DNA from: Psychrobacter aestuarii
GTDB lineage: Bacteria; Pseudomonadota; Gammaproteobacteria; Pseudomonadales; Moraxellaceae
Direction: 5' to 3'
Assembly: GCF_904846035.1 (NCBI RefSeq)
Contig: NZ_CAJGYT010000001.1
Span: 1,736,001-1,800,000 of the forward strand
Length of the DNA stretch: 64,000 bases
The translations under genes and the position numbers were made by a program. The notes beneath the pieces are model-generated. The model was not told the origin of the DNA. It was given only the letters and a program-made list of their open reading frames with translations, and searched no databases. This document shows, piece by piece, positions 28,292-37,919 of this stretch (within the stretch, counting starts at the first letter, position 1; each line of letters opens with the position of its first letter).

Positions 28292-29848
28292 ATGAACAAG
28301 GACGCTCAAACGCCTTTGAGTACCGCTGAAGTGGCGGCGCTTGATAATAATTTTATGGGTCACCCAAAACCACTGCGTTCGTTATTTTTTACAGAGATGT
28401 GGGAACGATTTTCTTACTATAGCATTCGACCGCTATTGGTCTTATTTATGGTAGCTGCGGTGGGTAGCGGTGGATTTGGTTTTGATGAAACTACGGCGTC
28501 TGCCATATACGGTATTTTTGCAGGGTCGCTATATTTAGCAGCAGTGCCTGGGGGTTGGTTGGCAGACAACTGGTTGGGACAAGAACGCGCGCTGTGGTGG
28601 GGCAGTATCGTCATTGCGCTCGGTCATTTAAGCATTGCGCTATCAGCCGTGTTTGGCATGAGCCTATTTTTTGTCGGTTTGATGTTTATTGTTGCAGGTT
28701 CAGGACTGTTTAAAACCTGTATTTCAGTCATGGTTGGGGCGCTTTATCCTAAAGAAGACAGCCGCCGTGACGCTGGTTTTACCTTGTTTTATATGGGTAT
28801 TAACATTGGGGCGCTACTCGCTGCGCTTATTGTTGGCGTGTTTAAAGAAAAAGCCATGTGGCATGTTGGTTTTGGTGTGGGCGGTATAGGCATGTTGATT
28901 TCGCTGCTGGTGTACCGATTTGCCGCGCGAAAAAACTTACAACGCTACGCAAGTGCCAAAAATATTGACGCAGAATGGGAGCGCTCTAATGAGGGCTACC
29001 GTCATGTTGGGCGCTGGGTCACAGGCATTGTGATTGCGGTCGCATTGATGGCGCTTGCGATTGGTTTTGAGATACTGCCATTCAATGCAGTCTTGGTAGC
29101 CGAGTATATGACGTATACGATTGCCGCGGTCGTGATTTTGTATTTCTTGATTATGTTTGTCTCACCGCGCTTGAATGCTGCGGACAAAAAACGCTTGCTC
29201 GTATGCTTTTTATTAATCATTGGCTCGGTACTTTTTTGGTCCAGCTTTGAGCAGCAGCCCACCTCTTTTAACTTATTTGCTGATGGTTATACCGACCTTG
29301 ATGTCATGGGCTTTAGCATTCCAAGCATTTGGTTTCAGTCATTAAATCCGCTTTTTATTTTATTGCTCGCGCCGATTGTCAGTATTATTTGGGTTAAGTT
29401 GGCAGACCGAAACCTTGAGCCAAACAGTATGGTCAAATTCGCCATTGGGATGTTGCTCGCAGCCGCAGGTTTTGGCTTAATGGTTATGGCGTCAAAAAGT
29501 ATTTTGGTCACCCCAGGCGCGCTGGCTTCTCCATTATGGTTGGTTGGTAGCTTATTTTTATTAACACTCGGTGAGCTTTCACTCAGTCCAGTCGGTCTGT
29601 CTGCGATGACCAAGCTTGCACCAGCAGGTATGCAAGGTCAGATGATGGGGCTGTTTTTTGCATCCATCGCACTTGGTAACTTAGTCGCAGCGTTCTTTGG
29701 CGGTCATGTATCCGCAGACAAGATTGAGGGGCTACCAAGCTTATTTACTACAATGATGGTCTTTTTGATTGTGAGTGCGGTGATTTTATTGTTACTGTCA
29801 AAGCCTATTAACAATATGCTTCACAAAAGTACCAATGCAGCGCTATAA
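28292..29848 (+). CDS. Proton-dependent di/tripeptide transporter (POT family)
   Basis: A 518-residue member of the POT/PTR2 branch of the MFS with about 14 hydrophobic helices. The proton-coupling motif ExxER is in FTEMWERFSYYSIRPLL (helix 1), and the family motif in FTLFYMGINIGALLAAL. It imports di- and tripeptides driven by protons, like DtpA/YdgR. An M24B aminopeptidase follows on the same strand 176 bases later, so peptide uptake and breakdown genes are adjacent. RBS GGAAGAG just before the ATG. Confidence 0.93.
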   Translation: MNKDAQTPLSTAEVAALDNNFMGHPKPLRSLFFTEMWERFSYYSIRPLLVLFMVAAVGSGGFGFDETTASAIYGIFAGSLYLAAVPGGWLADNWLGQERALWWGSIVIALGHLSIALSAVFGMSLFFVGLMFIVAGSGLFKTCISVMVGALYPKEDSRRDAGFTLFYMGINIGALLAALIVGVFKEKAMWHVGFGVGGIGMLISLLVYRFAARKNLQRYASAKNIDAEWERSNEGYRHVGRWVTGIVIAVALMALAIGFEILPFNAVLVAEYMTYTIAAVVILYFLIMFVSPRLNAADKKRLLVCFLLIIGSVLFWSSFEQQPTSFNLFADGYTDLDVMGFSIPSIWFQSLNPLFILLLAPIVSIIWVKLADRNLEPNSMVKFAIGMLLAAAGFGLMVMASKSILVTPGALASPLWLVGSLFLLTLGELSLSPVGLSAMTKLAPAGMQGQMMGLFFASIALGNLVAAFFGGHVSADKIEGLPSLFTTMMVFLIVSAVILLLLSKPINNMLHKSTNAAL

Positions 29849-30024
29849 CAGGATGTTTATATCTGAGGTAACAAGCTCTAGATAGTAAATGTATCATTCG
29901 CACGACAAGGACACTGTCAGCTGTTTTTGACGGCGTGTTACTATAAAACAAAAGACGCCATCTTATAACTATAAGTGACTGACAGATGGCTACTTATTCT
30001 ACTTTAGATACAAAAAGAGGTCTT

Positions 30025-31848
30025 ATGACAACACCAAAAACAACAGTACATCAGCGCATAGAAACTGTTCGTGCTGAGATGTCCTCGCAGGATGTGACTG
30101 CACTTATCGTGCCCACTGCCGACCCGCATTTATCTGAATACCTACCAGAATATTGGCAAGCGCGTGAATGGCTTACAGGTTTTACAGGCTCGGTGGGAAC
30201 CTTGGTCATGACCGCTGACTTTGCGGGACTGTGGACAGACAGTCGCTACTGGGTGCAGGCCGCCGATGAGCTGGCTGAAACAGGCATTCATTTACAAAAG
30301 CTTGCACCATCCGAGCCTACGCATGTCGATTGGCTGGTGATGCATTTGTCTGCGGGCGATAGTGTGGCGGTAGATGGTCAGGTATTGTCGATTACTGAGC
30401 AAGACCGCTTGTTAGAAGCGCTTGATGCCAAAGACATTACCCTCATCACAGAGCGCGATTTGCTCAGTCATGTATGGATGGAGCGTCCCTCTTTGCCAAC
30501 GGCGGCGCTGTATCCACATGACGGTCAGTTTGTGGCGCAGTCCTGCGCAGACAAGCTCACTGCGGTACGGGCGCAAATGATAGAGGCGGGCGCAACGCAT
30601 CATCTGTTGTCTAGCCTTGATGACATTGCATGGCTAACCAACCTACGCGGTGCCGATGTGGATTACAATCCTGTTTTCTTAGCGCATGTGCTCATCAGTA
30701 GTGATAGCGCGGTACTGTTTGTTGATCAAAATAAAGTCAGTGACGAGATTGCGACCACGTTAGCAGAAAGTTGTATCACGCTGGCAGACTATGCGGAGGT
30801 GCAAGCGGCGCTTGGTCAGTTAAGCGCTCATGACATTTTATTGTTAGATCCCAACAAAGTCGCTGTCGGAACACTGGCGCACGTGGTTGATGATTTGGGC
30901 TTTATTGAACAAATCGCGCCCAGCACTTATTTAAAGTCAATAAAATCTCCTAGCGAGATTGCTCATATTCGTGAGGCGATGCGCCAAGACGGCGCGGCGC
31001 TGTGTGCATTTTTTGCTGAGCTGGAGTCCAAGCTTGAGGCGGGCGAGCAAGTCACCGAGCTGGATGTGGACGCGATGCTGATAGATGTACGTAGCCAGCA
31101 GCCGCATTATGTGTCGCCGAGTTTTCCGACCATTGCAGGTTTTGCTGCCAATGGCGCACTGCCGCATTACCGCGCGACCGAAGCGGGCTTTAGCGTCTTA
31201 TCCGTGCCAGCAGGTGAGGGCAGTTTGTTGTTGATTGACTCAGGTGCGCAGTATCAAAACGGCACCACCGACATCACGCGCGTGGTAGGTATTGGCGAGG
31301 TCAGCGCTGACCAGCGCCGCGACTTTACCTATGTATTAAAGGCGCATATTGCTTTGGCCGCTGCTCATTTCCCTGAAGGTATCTCCTCACCACTTATCGA
31401 TGCCATCTGCCGTGCCCCATTATGGCAAGCGCAAATGGACTACGGGCATGGTACAGGGCATGGGGTCGGTTATTTCTTGAACGTGCATGAAGGGCCGCAG
31501 GGCATCTCCTACAGTGGGCAGCCGACCAAGGCGCGCGCCATGCGTGCAGGTATGCTGACCAGTAACGAGCCTGGGCTGTATCGCGAGGGCAAATGGGGCA
31601 TTCGTATCGAAAACTTGGTGGTCTGCCATGCGCTAGATAACCCGAACGAGACGGAATTTGGTAACTTCTTACATTTTGAGACGGTGACGTATTGTCCGAT
31701 TGACACACGCCTTATCGACAAGACGCTATTAACCGCGCAAGAAATTGACTGGCTTAACGACTATCACCGCATGGTCTATGACGCGTTACGCACACGCGTT
31801 TCAGGCGCGGCGCTTGAGTGGTTAAGTACACGCACCCAATCTATTTAA
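30025..31848 (+). CDS. M24B aminopeptidase (Xaa-Pro aminopeptidase type)
   Basis: About 607 residues, the long three-domain form resembling eukaryotic cytosolic aminopeptidase P. Two creatinase-type N-terminal domains (PTADPHLSEYLPEYWQAR; DDIAWLTNLRG) precede the pita-bread catalytic domain. The metal ligands are visible: Asp in LLIDSGAQY and in TDITRVV, His in HGTGHGVGYFL, Glu in TSNEPGLY and in IRIENLV. Likely removes an N-terminal residue ahead of proline. The start at 30025 follows AAAGAGG; a longer frame begins at 29986. Downstream of the peptide transporter gene. Confidence 0.93.
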   Translation: MTTPKTTVHQRIETVRAEMSSQDVTALIVPTADPHLSEYLPEYWQAREWLTGFTGSVGTLVMTADFAGLWTDSRYWVQAADELAETGIHLQKLAPSEPTHVDWLVMHLSAGDSVAVDGQVLSITEQDRLLEALDAKDITLITERDLLSHVWMERPSLPTAALYPHDGQFVAQSCADKLTAVRAQMIEAGATHHLLSSLDDIAWLTNLRGADVDYNPVFLAHVLISSDSAVLFVDQNKVSDEIATTLAESCITLADYAEVQAALGQLSAHDILLLDPNKVAVGTLAHVVDDLGFIEQIAPSTYLKSIKSPSEIAHIREAMRQDGAALCAFFAELESKLEAGEQVTELDVDAMLIDVRSQQPHYVSPSFPTIAGFAANGALPHYRATEAGFSVLSVPAGEGSLLLIDSGAQYQNGTTDITRVVGIGEVSADQRRDFTYVLKAHIALAAAHFPEGISSPLIDAICRAPLWQAQMDYGHGTGHGVGYFLNVHEGPQGISYSGQPTKARAMRAGMLTSNEPGLYREGKWGIRIENLVVCHALDNPNETEFGNFLHFETVTYCPIDTRLIDKTLLTAQEIDWLNDYHRMVYDALRTRVSGAALEWLSTRTQSI

Positions 31849-31854
31849 GCCTTT

Positions 31855-32457
31855 TTATTGTCCGTCTGCTGCGTCTTTGGGGGTCATGTTGCTTAACTGA
31901 CGCCCAATCTCATCGCGCAGCCAAGACTTTAAATCTTCAGAGATTTGCGCCATTTGTTCGCTCAGATAATCATCAATATGCGTGCCAAGCTCTTGGATTA
32001 ATGCTTCGCCAAAGGCACTGTTGATGGCTGCGGCATCGCCTGCATCCGTTGCCGCCTGCTGGGTGTCCGTCACGGATTGCTCATCCGTATCAACGACAGG
32101 CATCGCCTCAGACGTGTCTTCATCAGCGATGGGGTCTACAGTCGCCGCTGGTGACGCTACAGGCGCGGCCACTTGTGCCTGCTGTGCTTCTAATCGTGTC
32201 TGCTCTTCTTTTTCAAGTCGCGCTTGCTCGGCTTGCGCCTGCGCCACTTGGGTATAATGCTCGTCATAAAGGCTATCAATATGCGCATCCAAGTCAGGCT
32301 GCGTAAAGCGAAACTCAGCCAAAGCGGTCTCAGGGTGCAACAGGTCGATAATATCGGATAGCTCGTCAACGATTGCCGCGCGTATACTGCTGGGGGTATC
32401 GGTCCAGTGCTGATAAAACTGATGCGAAAAAGAATAGCTTGGCATGATGTTATCCAT
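31855..32457 (-). CDS. Uncharacterised protein with Gln/Ala/Glu-rich middle, 200 aa
   Basis: Not recognised. The N-terminal about 75 residues are ordered and aromatic-rich (SYSFSHQFYQHW, then ELSDIIDLLHPE). A helical, charged coiled-coil-like stretch (AQAEQARLEKEEQTRLEAQQ) leads into an acidic Thr/Asp/Ala linker. The C-terminal about 50 residues look amphipathic and helical (EALIQELGTHIDDYLSEQMA, then LKSWLRDEIGRQLSN). No signal peptide or membrane helix. The stop is 6 bases from the convergent aminopeptidase stop. Start M1 or M5. It lies downstream of fabF, separated by a hairpin. Confidence 0.7.
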   Translation of the reverse strand: MDNIMPSYSFSHQFYQHWTDTPSSIRAAIVDELSDIIDLLHPETALAEFRFTQPDLDAHIDSLYDEHYTQVAQAQAEQARLEKEEQTRLEAQQAQVAAPVASPAATVDPIADEDTSEAMPVVDTDEQSVTDTQQAATDAGDAAAINSAFGEALIQELGTHIDDYLSEQMAQISEDLKSWLRDEIGRQLSNMTPKDAADGQ

Positions 32458-32475
32458 ATTTTATCCATAAAAGTA

Positions 32476-32505
32476 CCCCTTATCATACGAAAGTACGATA
32501 AGGGG
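32476..32505 (-). terminator. Hairpin downstream of fabF
   Basis: CCCCTTATC / GATAAGGGG (32476-32484, 32497-32505), extended inside by TAC-GAAA-GTA. On the minus strand it is followed by TACTTTTAT, a weak U-tract. It probably ends fabF transcripts partially, before the downstream uncharacterised gene. Confidence 0.55.
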
Positions 32506-32587
32506 CTGCAAGGGGACAAACGTAGCGAATCTGAAGCCGACAAAGCGTCATAACAAGGTCAATCGCTGACCTGTCAGCTCGGGCGCG

Positions 32588-33940
32588 TTACGTCCAACGT
32601 GAAAAGACTAGCGTACCATTGGTGCCACCAAAACCAAAGCTGTTTGAGACGGCGTAGTTTAGGTTCTCAACTTTGCGCGACTCGTGCGCCACATAGTCCA
32701 GATTACAGTTGTCTTCAATATTGTCTAGGTTAATGGTCGGTGGTACGTGCTGGTTTTGTAGGGCAAGTACGGTAAAGATGGCTTCGATACCACCCGCCGC
32801 GCCGAGCAAGTGCCCTGTCATTGATTTTGTTGAGCTGACAAGAATGCTGTCTTTAACGGGTGCAAACACACTTTCAATCGCTAAAGACTCCGCCACGTCG
32901 CCTGCGGGCGTACTGGTGCCGTGCGCATTGACGTAGCCGACTTGTTCAGGGCTGATGCCCGCATCATGAAGCGCGTTTTTCATTGCGCGTGCTGCCCCGC
33001 GACCGTCTTCTGGTGGCGCGGTAATGTGGCTGGCATCATCACTCATACCAAAGCCTGCCACCTCAGCCAAAATGGTTGCGCCGCGTGCTTTGGCATGCGC
33101 CAAACTCTCTAGTACCAAGACACCTGAGCCGTCACCGAGCACAAAGCCGTCACGGTCTTTGTCAAACGGGCGTGAGGCTTTGGTAGGCTCTTCATTGCGC
33201 GTTGATAGCGCGTGCATCGCCCCAAAGCCTGACATACCGAGCGGGCTTGAGCCTTTTTCGCTACCACCAGCAATCATCACATCCGCATCGCCATAGGCAA
33301 TCAGACGCGCTGCCAGACCAATGGCGTGTGTCGCTGTGGTACAGGCAGTAGCGGTGGCAAGGTTAGGGCCTTTTAGGTTGTGCTTAATCGCCACCAAGCC
33401 TGCCGCCATGTTCACAATAGAGCCTGGAATAATAAACGGCGATACTTTTTTAGCGCCTTTATCGTTTAAAGTGGCGCAGCTGTCTTCGATGGTCTGAATA
33501 CCGCCGATACCTGAGCCCAAAATCACGCCAAACCGCTCAGGATCGGTGCCCTGAATCGGCGCGTCATTGGCATCCACAGTCTCAATATAGCCTGCTTGCT
33601 GTAGCGCCATGCCTGTTGCGGCAACCGCATAGTGCATGAATGTATCATAGCGGCGCGAGTCTTTGGGGTTCATGTACTGCTTGGCGTCAAAGTCTTTGAC
33701 CACCCCTGCGATACGCGCACGAAACCCGTCGGTGTCAAAATGATCGATTTCTGAGATGCCGCTTTCGCCATTTAGCAGACGCGTCCAAGTACTCTCAACG
33801 TCCAAACCAAGTGGCGTAATGGCACCCATGCCTGTGACCACCACACGCATGTCATCTGGGCGCTGATGATGCGGCATCTTAGAACGCGGCGCACTGCTCG
33901 TGCTGGCTTGAGGCGTAGAGGTACTGCTTTGCTGGCTCAT
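32588..33940 (-). CDS. fabF: 3-oxoacyl-[acyl-carrier-protein] synthase II
   Basis: A 450-residue ketosynthase elongating acyl-ACP in fatty acid synthesis. Cys-His-His triad: Cys in TATACTTATHAIG, His in NAHGTSTPAGD, His in SMTGHLLGAAG. The C-terminal NSFGFGGTNG signature is present. It carries about 30 extra N-terminal residues rich in Ser/Thr/Gln before the usual start MRVVVTGMG. That extension is supported by AAAGGAC ahead of the ATG at 33940. It stands apart from the usual fab cluster (no fabD, fabG or acpP nearby), so it could be a second KAS II copy or simply relocated. Confidence 0.94.
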   Translation of the reverse strand: MSQQSSTSTPQASTSSAPRSKMPHHQRPDDMRVVVTGMGAITPLGLDVESTWTRLLNGESGISEIDHFDTDGFRARIAGVVKDFDAKQYMNPKDSRRYDTFMHYAVAATGMALQQAGYIETVDANDAPIQGTDPERFGVILGSGIGGIQTIEDSCATLNDKGAKKVSPFIIPGSIVNMAAGLVAIKHNLKGPNLATATACTTATHAIGLAARLIAYGDADVMIAGGSEKGSSPLGMSGFGAMHALSTRNEEPTKASRPFDKDRDGFVLGDGSGVLVLESLAHAKARGATILAEVAGFGMSDDASHITAPPEDGRGAARAMKNALHDAGISPEQVGYVNAHGTSTPAGDVAESLAIESVFAPVKDSILVSSTKSMTGHLLGAAGGIEAIFTVLALQNQHVPPTINLDNIEDNCNLDYVAHESRKVENLNYAVSNSFGFGGTNGTLVFSRWT

Positions 33941-34082
33941 TGGATATGTCCTTTATTGACGTCGTAAAGGGGTAAAGATGCGAATAGCTGACAATTTTCT
34001 AGGTTATTTATAGCCTTATATGGCTATTATAGCAACCACATTATAAAACACATAAGTGTACGTCTGTAAACTTAAATAGTTA

Positions 34083-35363
34083 TCAAAAACACACCTGTCC
34101 AAGCACCACTTTTTTATCCGCGCCTGTGACCGCTGGCAAGTTGCCTGTCTCGCTCATTAATGTCTGGCGCGCAAGCCACGCAAAGGCTGCCGCTTCTACC
34201 CATAGCGGGTCAAGTCCCAAATCTTTGGTACTGCTAATCGTCCAATCAGGCAAATGCGCGCGCAATCGGCTCAATAAATGACTGTTCAGTGCACCGCCGC
34301 CGCACACATAGACCTGTGAGGCATGTGTGTTTTTAAAACGGGCAATCTGCTCGGCAGCAGCGATGGCGCTCAGCTCTGTCAAGGTCGCTTGCACATCGGC
34401 AGGGGTGTGCTCAGTGGCATCGGTGCTGTTAGCAAACTGCTCAAGCGACGCATCGAGCCATGCCAAATGAAAGTCCTCGCGCCCCGTACTCTTTGGGTAG
34501 TCTTTGGCAAAGAATGGGTGCGCCAGCAGCTGATTAAGTAATGGCGTAATAACGTGTCCCGAGGCTGCCCATTGCCCATCGGCATCAAAGCTTTGCTGAA
34601 TATGGCGCATCGCCCACGCATCGAGCAACACATTGGCAGGACCCGTATCGTAACCGACCACCGTTTGCGCATTATTCAGCGCAGGCAGTACGGTGATGTT
34701 GGCAATGCCACCCAAGTTCAGCAGCACACGTGCATCGGTTGCGTGCGAAAATAATGCTGCATGAAAGGCGGGAACAAGGGGCGCCCCTTGACCACCGACC
34801 GCCATATCCCGACGACGAAAATCATGCACCACGCTGATGCCTGTACGCTCGGCGATGATATTGGCATCAATCAGTTGTAGGCTAAAGCCCCACTCAGGGC
34901 GGTGGCGTATCGTCTGCCCATGACAGCCGATTGCCAATATATCATCAGCTGACGTATTTGCCTGTTGCAGCAGGCTGTTTACCACGCTACTAGCAAACTC
35001 GCCATAAGCGCGACTTGCCCAGCCGAACCAGTCGATTTCGTTATTCGGCTCATCAGCGGCAGGGTTTAGCGCCTGTACGCCGTTGGGCTGACACAAGGCG
35101 AGCAACACCTCACGCAGACGCGGCGGAAATGCTTGGCTGTAGGTGGCGACGATGTGTAATGGCGCAAGGTCATCATCAGTAAATCGGCACAGCACCGCAT
35201 CCAACCCATCCAAGCTCGTACCCGACATCATGCCGATATACAGACCATCGTCAAAGTGCTCGAAGAACATTTCGGCATCGCGGTCAGTCAGTTGCGACGT
35301 CTCAAGGTCGCTACCGAAGTCAGGGCTGGTATGATGATTGGGGTCAAGGGCGGGCTTACTCAT
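34083..35363 (-). CDS. anmK: Anhydro-N-acetylmuramic acid kinase
   Basis: A 426-residue ASKHA-fold kinase that phosphorylates and opens 1,6-anhydro-MurNAc from recycled cell wall to MurNAc-6-phosphate. Family motifs: GMMSGTSLDGLDAVLC near residue 43, NLGGIANITVLP, GYDTGPANVLLDAW and VCGGGALNSHLL. About 50 residues longer than E. coli AnmK (369), mainly an N-terminal extension. Divergent from tyrS. Together with the MltB-like transglycosylase further on, it marks peptidoglycan recycling capacity. Confidence 0.95.
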   Translation of the reverse strand: MSKPALDPNHHTSPDFGSDLETSQLTDRDAEMFFEHFDDGLYIGMMSGTSLDGLDAVLCRFTDDDLAPLHIVATYSQAFPPRLREVLLALCQPNGVQALNPAADEPNNEIDWFGWASRAYGEFASSVVNSLLQQANTSADDILAIGCHGQTIRHRPEWGFSLQLIDANIIAERTGISVVHDFRRRDMAVGGQGAPLVPAFHAALFSHATDARVLLNLGGIANITVLPALNNAQTVVGYDTGPANVLLDAWAMRHIQQSFDADGQWAASGHVITPLLNQLLAHPFFAKDYPKSTGREDFHLAWLDASLEQFANSTDATEHTPADVQATLTELSAIAAAEQIARFKNTHASQVYVCGGGALNSHLLSRLRAHLPDWTISSTKDLGLDPLWVEAAAFAWLARQTLMSETGNLPAVTGADKKVVLGQVCF

Positions 35364-35486
35364 GGCAATTTACCTTAAAAAACGCTAGTATATCTGGCAA
35401 ATTCTAACACTTTTTTGCCCGCCTTCGATGGTCAATGCCGCCATCAGGGCATTATCACCAAGCAATAATCATAAGTTGAGACCCCT

Positions 35487-36698
35487 ATGACTGAGCATGC
35501 ACTGACTTTAGATGAACAACTGGCGCTGATTGAGCGTGGGACGCAAGAGATTTTGTCACGAGAAGACTTGATTGCTAAACTCAAGCAAAACCGTCCATTA
35601 CGCATTAAAGCAGGCTTTGACCCCACCGCGCCAGATTTGCATTTGGGTCACACCGTTTTGATCAATAAGCTCAAGCATTTTCAAGATTTGGGGCATGAGA
35701 TTTATTTCTTGATTGGTGATTACACCGCAAAAATCGGCGACCCAACGGGCAAAAACAGCACCCGACCACCGCTAAACGATGAGCAAATCCGTGAAAACGC
35801 GCGCACCTACGCCGAGCAAGTCTTTAAAATCTTGGACAAAGAAAAGACCAAAGTGGTGTTTAACTCCGCGTGGTTTAATGACATGTCCGCAGGCGATATG
35901 ATTGCCCTTGCCAGTCAGCAGACCGTCTCACGCATGCTTGAGCGCGATGACTTCTCGAAACGCTATGCGTCGCAAACGCCAATCTCTATCCACGAATTTT
36001 TGTACCCACTGGTGCAAGGCTATGACTCGGTCGCGCTAGAAGCGGACGTGGAGCTTGGCGGCACCGACCAGACCTTTAACTTATTGATGGGACGCACATT
36101 GCAAGGGCGCTACGGTCAAGAAGCGCAAGTATGTATCACCGTGCCGATTTTGGAAGGGTTGGACGGCGTCAATAAAATGTCTAAGTCACTTGGCAACTAT
36201 GTCGCCATCTATGACGCCCCAGGCACCATGTACCAAAAAATCCTATCGATGCCTGATACCCTGATTCGTCGTTACTTTGAGTTTTTAAGCTTTAAGCCGA
36301 TGGACGATGTCGAAGCGCTGATGGCAGAGATGGAAGCAGGGCGCAACCCGCAAGAGATTAAGCGCATCTTGGCAGAAGAATTGATTGAGCGTTTCCATGA
36401 CGCAGACGCGGCGGCGAACGCGCACAAATCGGCGGGCAATGTCTTAGCTGATGGCGAGCTGCCTGTCGATTTGCCAGAAGTCACGCTCGACCTTGATGGT
36501 CAAGACGCCTTATTTATTGCGCAAATCCTAAACCAAGCCGAGCTTGCCAAAAATGGCGCAGCAGCAAAAGACATGGTCAAGCGCGGCGCGGTCAAGGTTG
36601 ATGGCGAAGTGGTCAACGCAGGCTTTAGTCTCACTTCAGGTCAGAGTGTCGTCATTCAAGCGGGCAAAAAAGCGTATGCGAAAGTGACGGTAAAATAA
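35487..36698 (+). CDS. tyrS: Tyrosine-tRNA ligase
   Basis: A 403-residue class I synthetase. HIGH-like motif HLGHTVL at about residue 50, tyrosine-pocket region [28 protein letters not shown] motif [10 protein letters not shown] near 230, and a C-terminal S4-like RNA-binding domain ([21 protein letters not shown]). The sequence spacing fits the TyrRS subgroup common in gammaproteobacteria such as Pseudomonas. Start ATG at 35487. Just after its stop lies the operator-like palindrome of the AT-rich module. Confidence 0.97.
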   Translation: MTEHALTLDEQLALIERGTQEILSREDLIAKLKQNRPLRIKAGFDPTAPDLHLGHTVLINKLKHFQDLGHEIYFLIGDYTAKIGDPTGKNSTRPPLNDEQIRENARTYAEQVFKILDKEKTKVVFNSAWFNDMSAGDMIALASQQTVSRMLERDDFSKRYASQTPISIHEFLYPLVQGYDSVALEADVELGGTDQTFNLLMGRTLQGRYGQEAQVCITVPILEGLDGVNKMSKSLGNYVAIYDAPGTMYQKILSMPDTLIRRYFEFLSFKPMDDVEALMAEMEAGRNPQEIKRILAEELIERFHDADAAANAHKSAGNVLADGELPVDLPEVTLDLDGQDALFIAQILNQAELAKNGAAAKDMVKRGAVKVDGEVVNAGFSLTSGQSVVIQAGKKAYAKVTVK

Positions 36699-36702
36699 AA
36701 AT

Positions 36703-36771
36703 AGTATGTAAGATTACATACTCATATTCAAAATGAAGTTATAATATTTGATTATAGCTTCATGTATGTAA
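36703..36771 (+). promoter_or_regulatory. Operator/promoter of the ImmA-PIN module
   Basis: A perfect palindrome AGTATGTA-AGAT-TACATACT at 36703-36722 lies 4 bases after tyrS. A TATAAT box follows at 36740-36745, 17 bases past the palindrome edge, so the palindrome covers the -35 region. A third half-site GTATGTA occurs at 36764-36770, past the -10. The layout suits autorepression by the XRE-type protein encoded next; this is inferred. Confidence 0.55.
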
Positions 36772-36791
36772 TAGTAGGATAGATAAAAAAT

Positions 36792-37919
36792 ATGGCAAGT
36801 CGTCAACTAGTGACACACTCTCCTAATGCTTTAAAACATTATCGACAACAGATGTCGCTATCTGTAGATTTGCTCGCCAAAAAAACTTCTATTAAGGCAG
36901 CTAAAATAGAAGATGCTGAGGCTAATAATAGGGTTTTTACTATTAAACAGTTAAATAAAATAGCTGAGAAATTATTAGTGCCCGTATCTTATTTAACTTT
37001 CGACTCAGTTATTCATCGTGATTTACCTGAAGTAGTTGATTTCAGAAATAAAATTGAAGAGGTGTCAGAAGGTGATGAGGAACAACAGTATCAGTTTAAC
37101 AAAGTAGTTCAAGAAGCATATATTGATAGGGATAATCTTCTAGGCATTTATGAGTCTTTGAACGACGTTCCAAATAATTTCAGCTTGGAACTTTCTGGAT
37201 GTAATGCAAAGCAGGATGCTAATCTAATTACAGAATTCCTGCAGCTAAAGGATGAAAGTTTGTTAGAGTCAAACTCTGATTACTATAAATCTTGGCGCAC
37301 TATAGTTGAAAAAAATGATGTCTTAGTCTTAGAAAAGTCCAATCCCCATTTGAGTTCAGAGGGCATGGCTTTATATTACGAGAAACTTCCTATAATTGTA
37401 ATTCTAACTACAGGACAGCCACCTGCACGACGACTCTTTACCTTGATACATGAGCTGGTTCATTTAGGTCTAAAACAAAGTGTTTTGGATGGTAGCTTGA
37501 TAAATTCTAGTTATGATGAAGAAATCTACTGTAATAAGGTGGCGGGATATGTGCTAGTTCCTGAATCAGTTGTTCAAAAATGCTACAGCCATAGTGCTAC
37601 ACTGACTGAAAATGTTTTAAATATTAGAAAGATAACGAAAGCTAGTCGGCAGGCAGTCGCTATTCAGCTTAAGCAATTAGATCTTATACAGCAGAATGAA
37701 CTAGAAGATTACTTAAATAGTCTTCGAGTCGAAATTTCTGGTAATTTCGGTGTCAAGAAAAGATACTCAACGTACAATCACTTTGGAAAAGTATATCTCC
37801 AACAAGTATTTTCAGCTATTTGGCAAGAAGAATTAACTATAAATACCGCTATGGATTTATTAAGAATTCCTAATCGTATCGAGGACTTAAAATATTTAGA
37901 AGAAAAGGCGTTTTCTTGA
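36792..37919 (+). CDS. XRE-type regulator with ImmA/IrrE metallopeptidase domain
   Basis: A 375-residue protein. An N-terminal helix-turn-helix-like region (about 10-70, KHYRQQMSLSVDLLAKKTSI then TIKQLNKIAEKLLVPVSYL) is followed by a COG2856/ImmA-IrrE zinc peptidase domain with HELVH at residues 220-224 and a downstream acidic segment DEEIYCNKVAGYVLVPE. Such proteins act as repressors or as proteases that cleave repressors, and often sit beside toxin-like genes. AT-rich codon use differs sharply from its neighbours, suggesting transfer. RBS AGGAT at 36776-36780. Its TGA overlaps the next ATG. Confidence 0.88.
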   Translation: MASRQLVTHSPNALKHYRQQMSLSVDLLAKKTSIKAAKIEDAEANNRVFTIKQLNKIAEKLLVPVSYLTFDSVIHRDLPEVVDFRNKIEEVSEGDEEQQYQFNKVVQEAYIDRDNLLGIYESLNDVPNNFSLELSGCNAKQDANLITEFLQLKDESLLESNSDYYKSWRTIVEKNDVLVLEKSNPHLSSEGMALYYEKLPIIVILTTGQPPARRLFTLIHELVHLGLKQSVLDGSLINSSYDEEIYCNKVAGYVLVPESVVQKCYSHSATLTENVLNIRKITKASRQAVAIQLKQLDLIQQNELEDYLNSLRVEISGNFGVKKRYSTYNHFGKVYLQQVFSAIWQEELTINTAMDLLRIPNRIEDLKYLEEKAFS

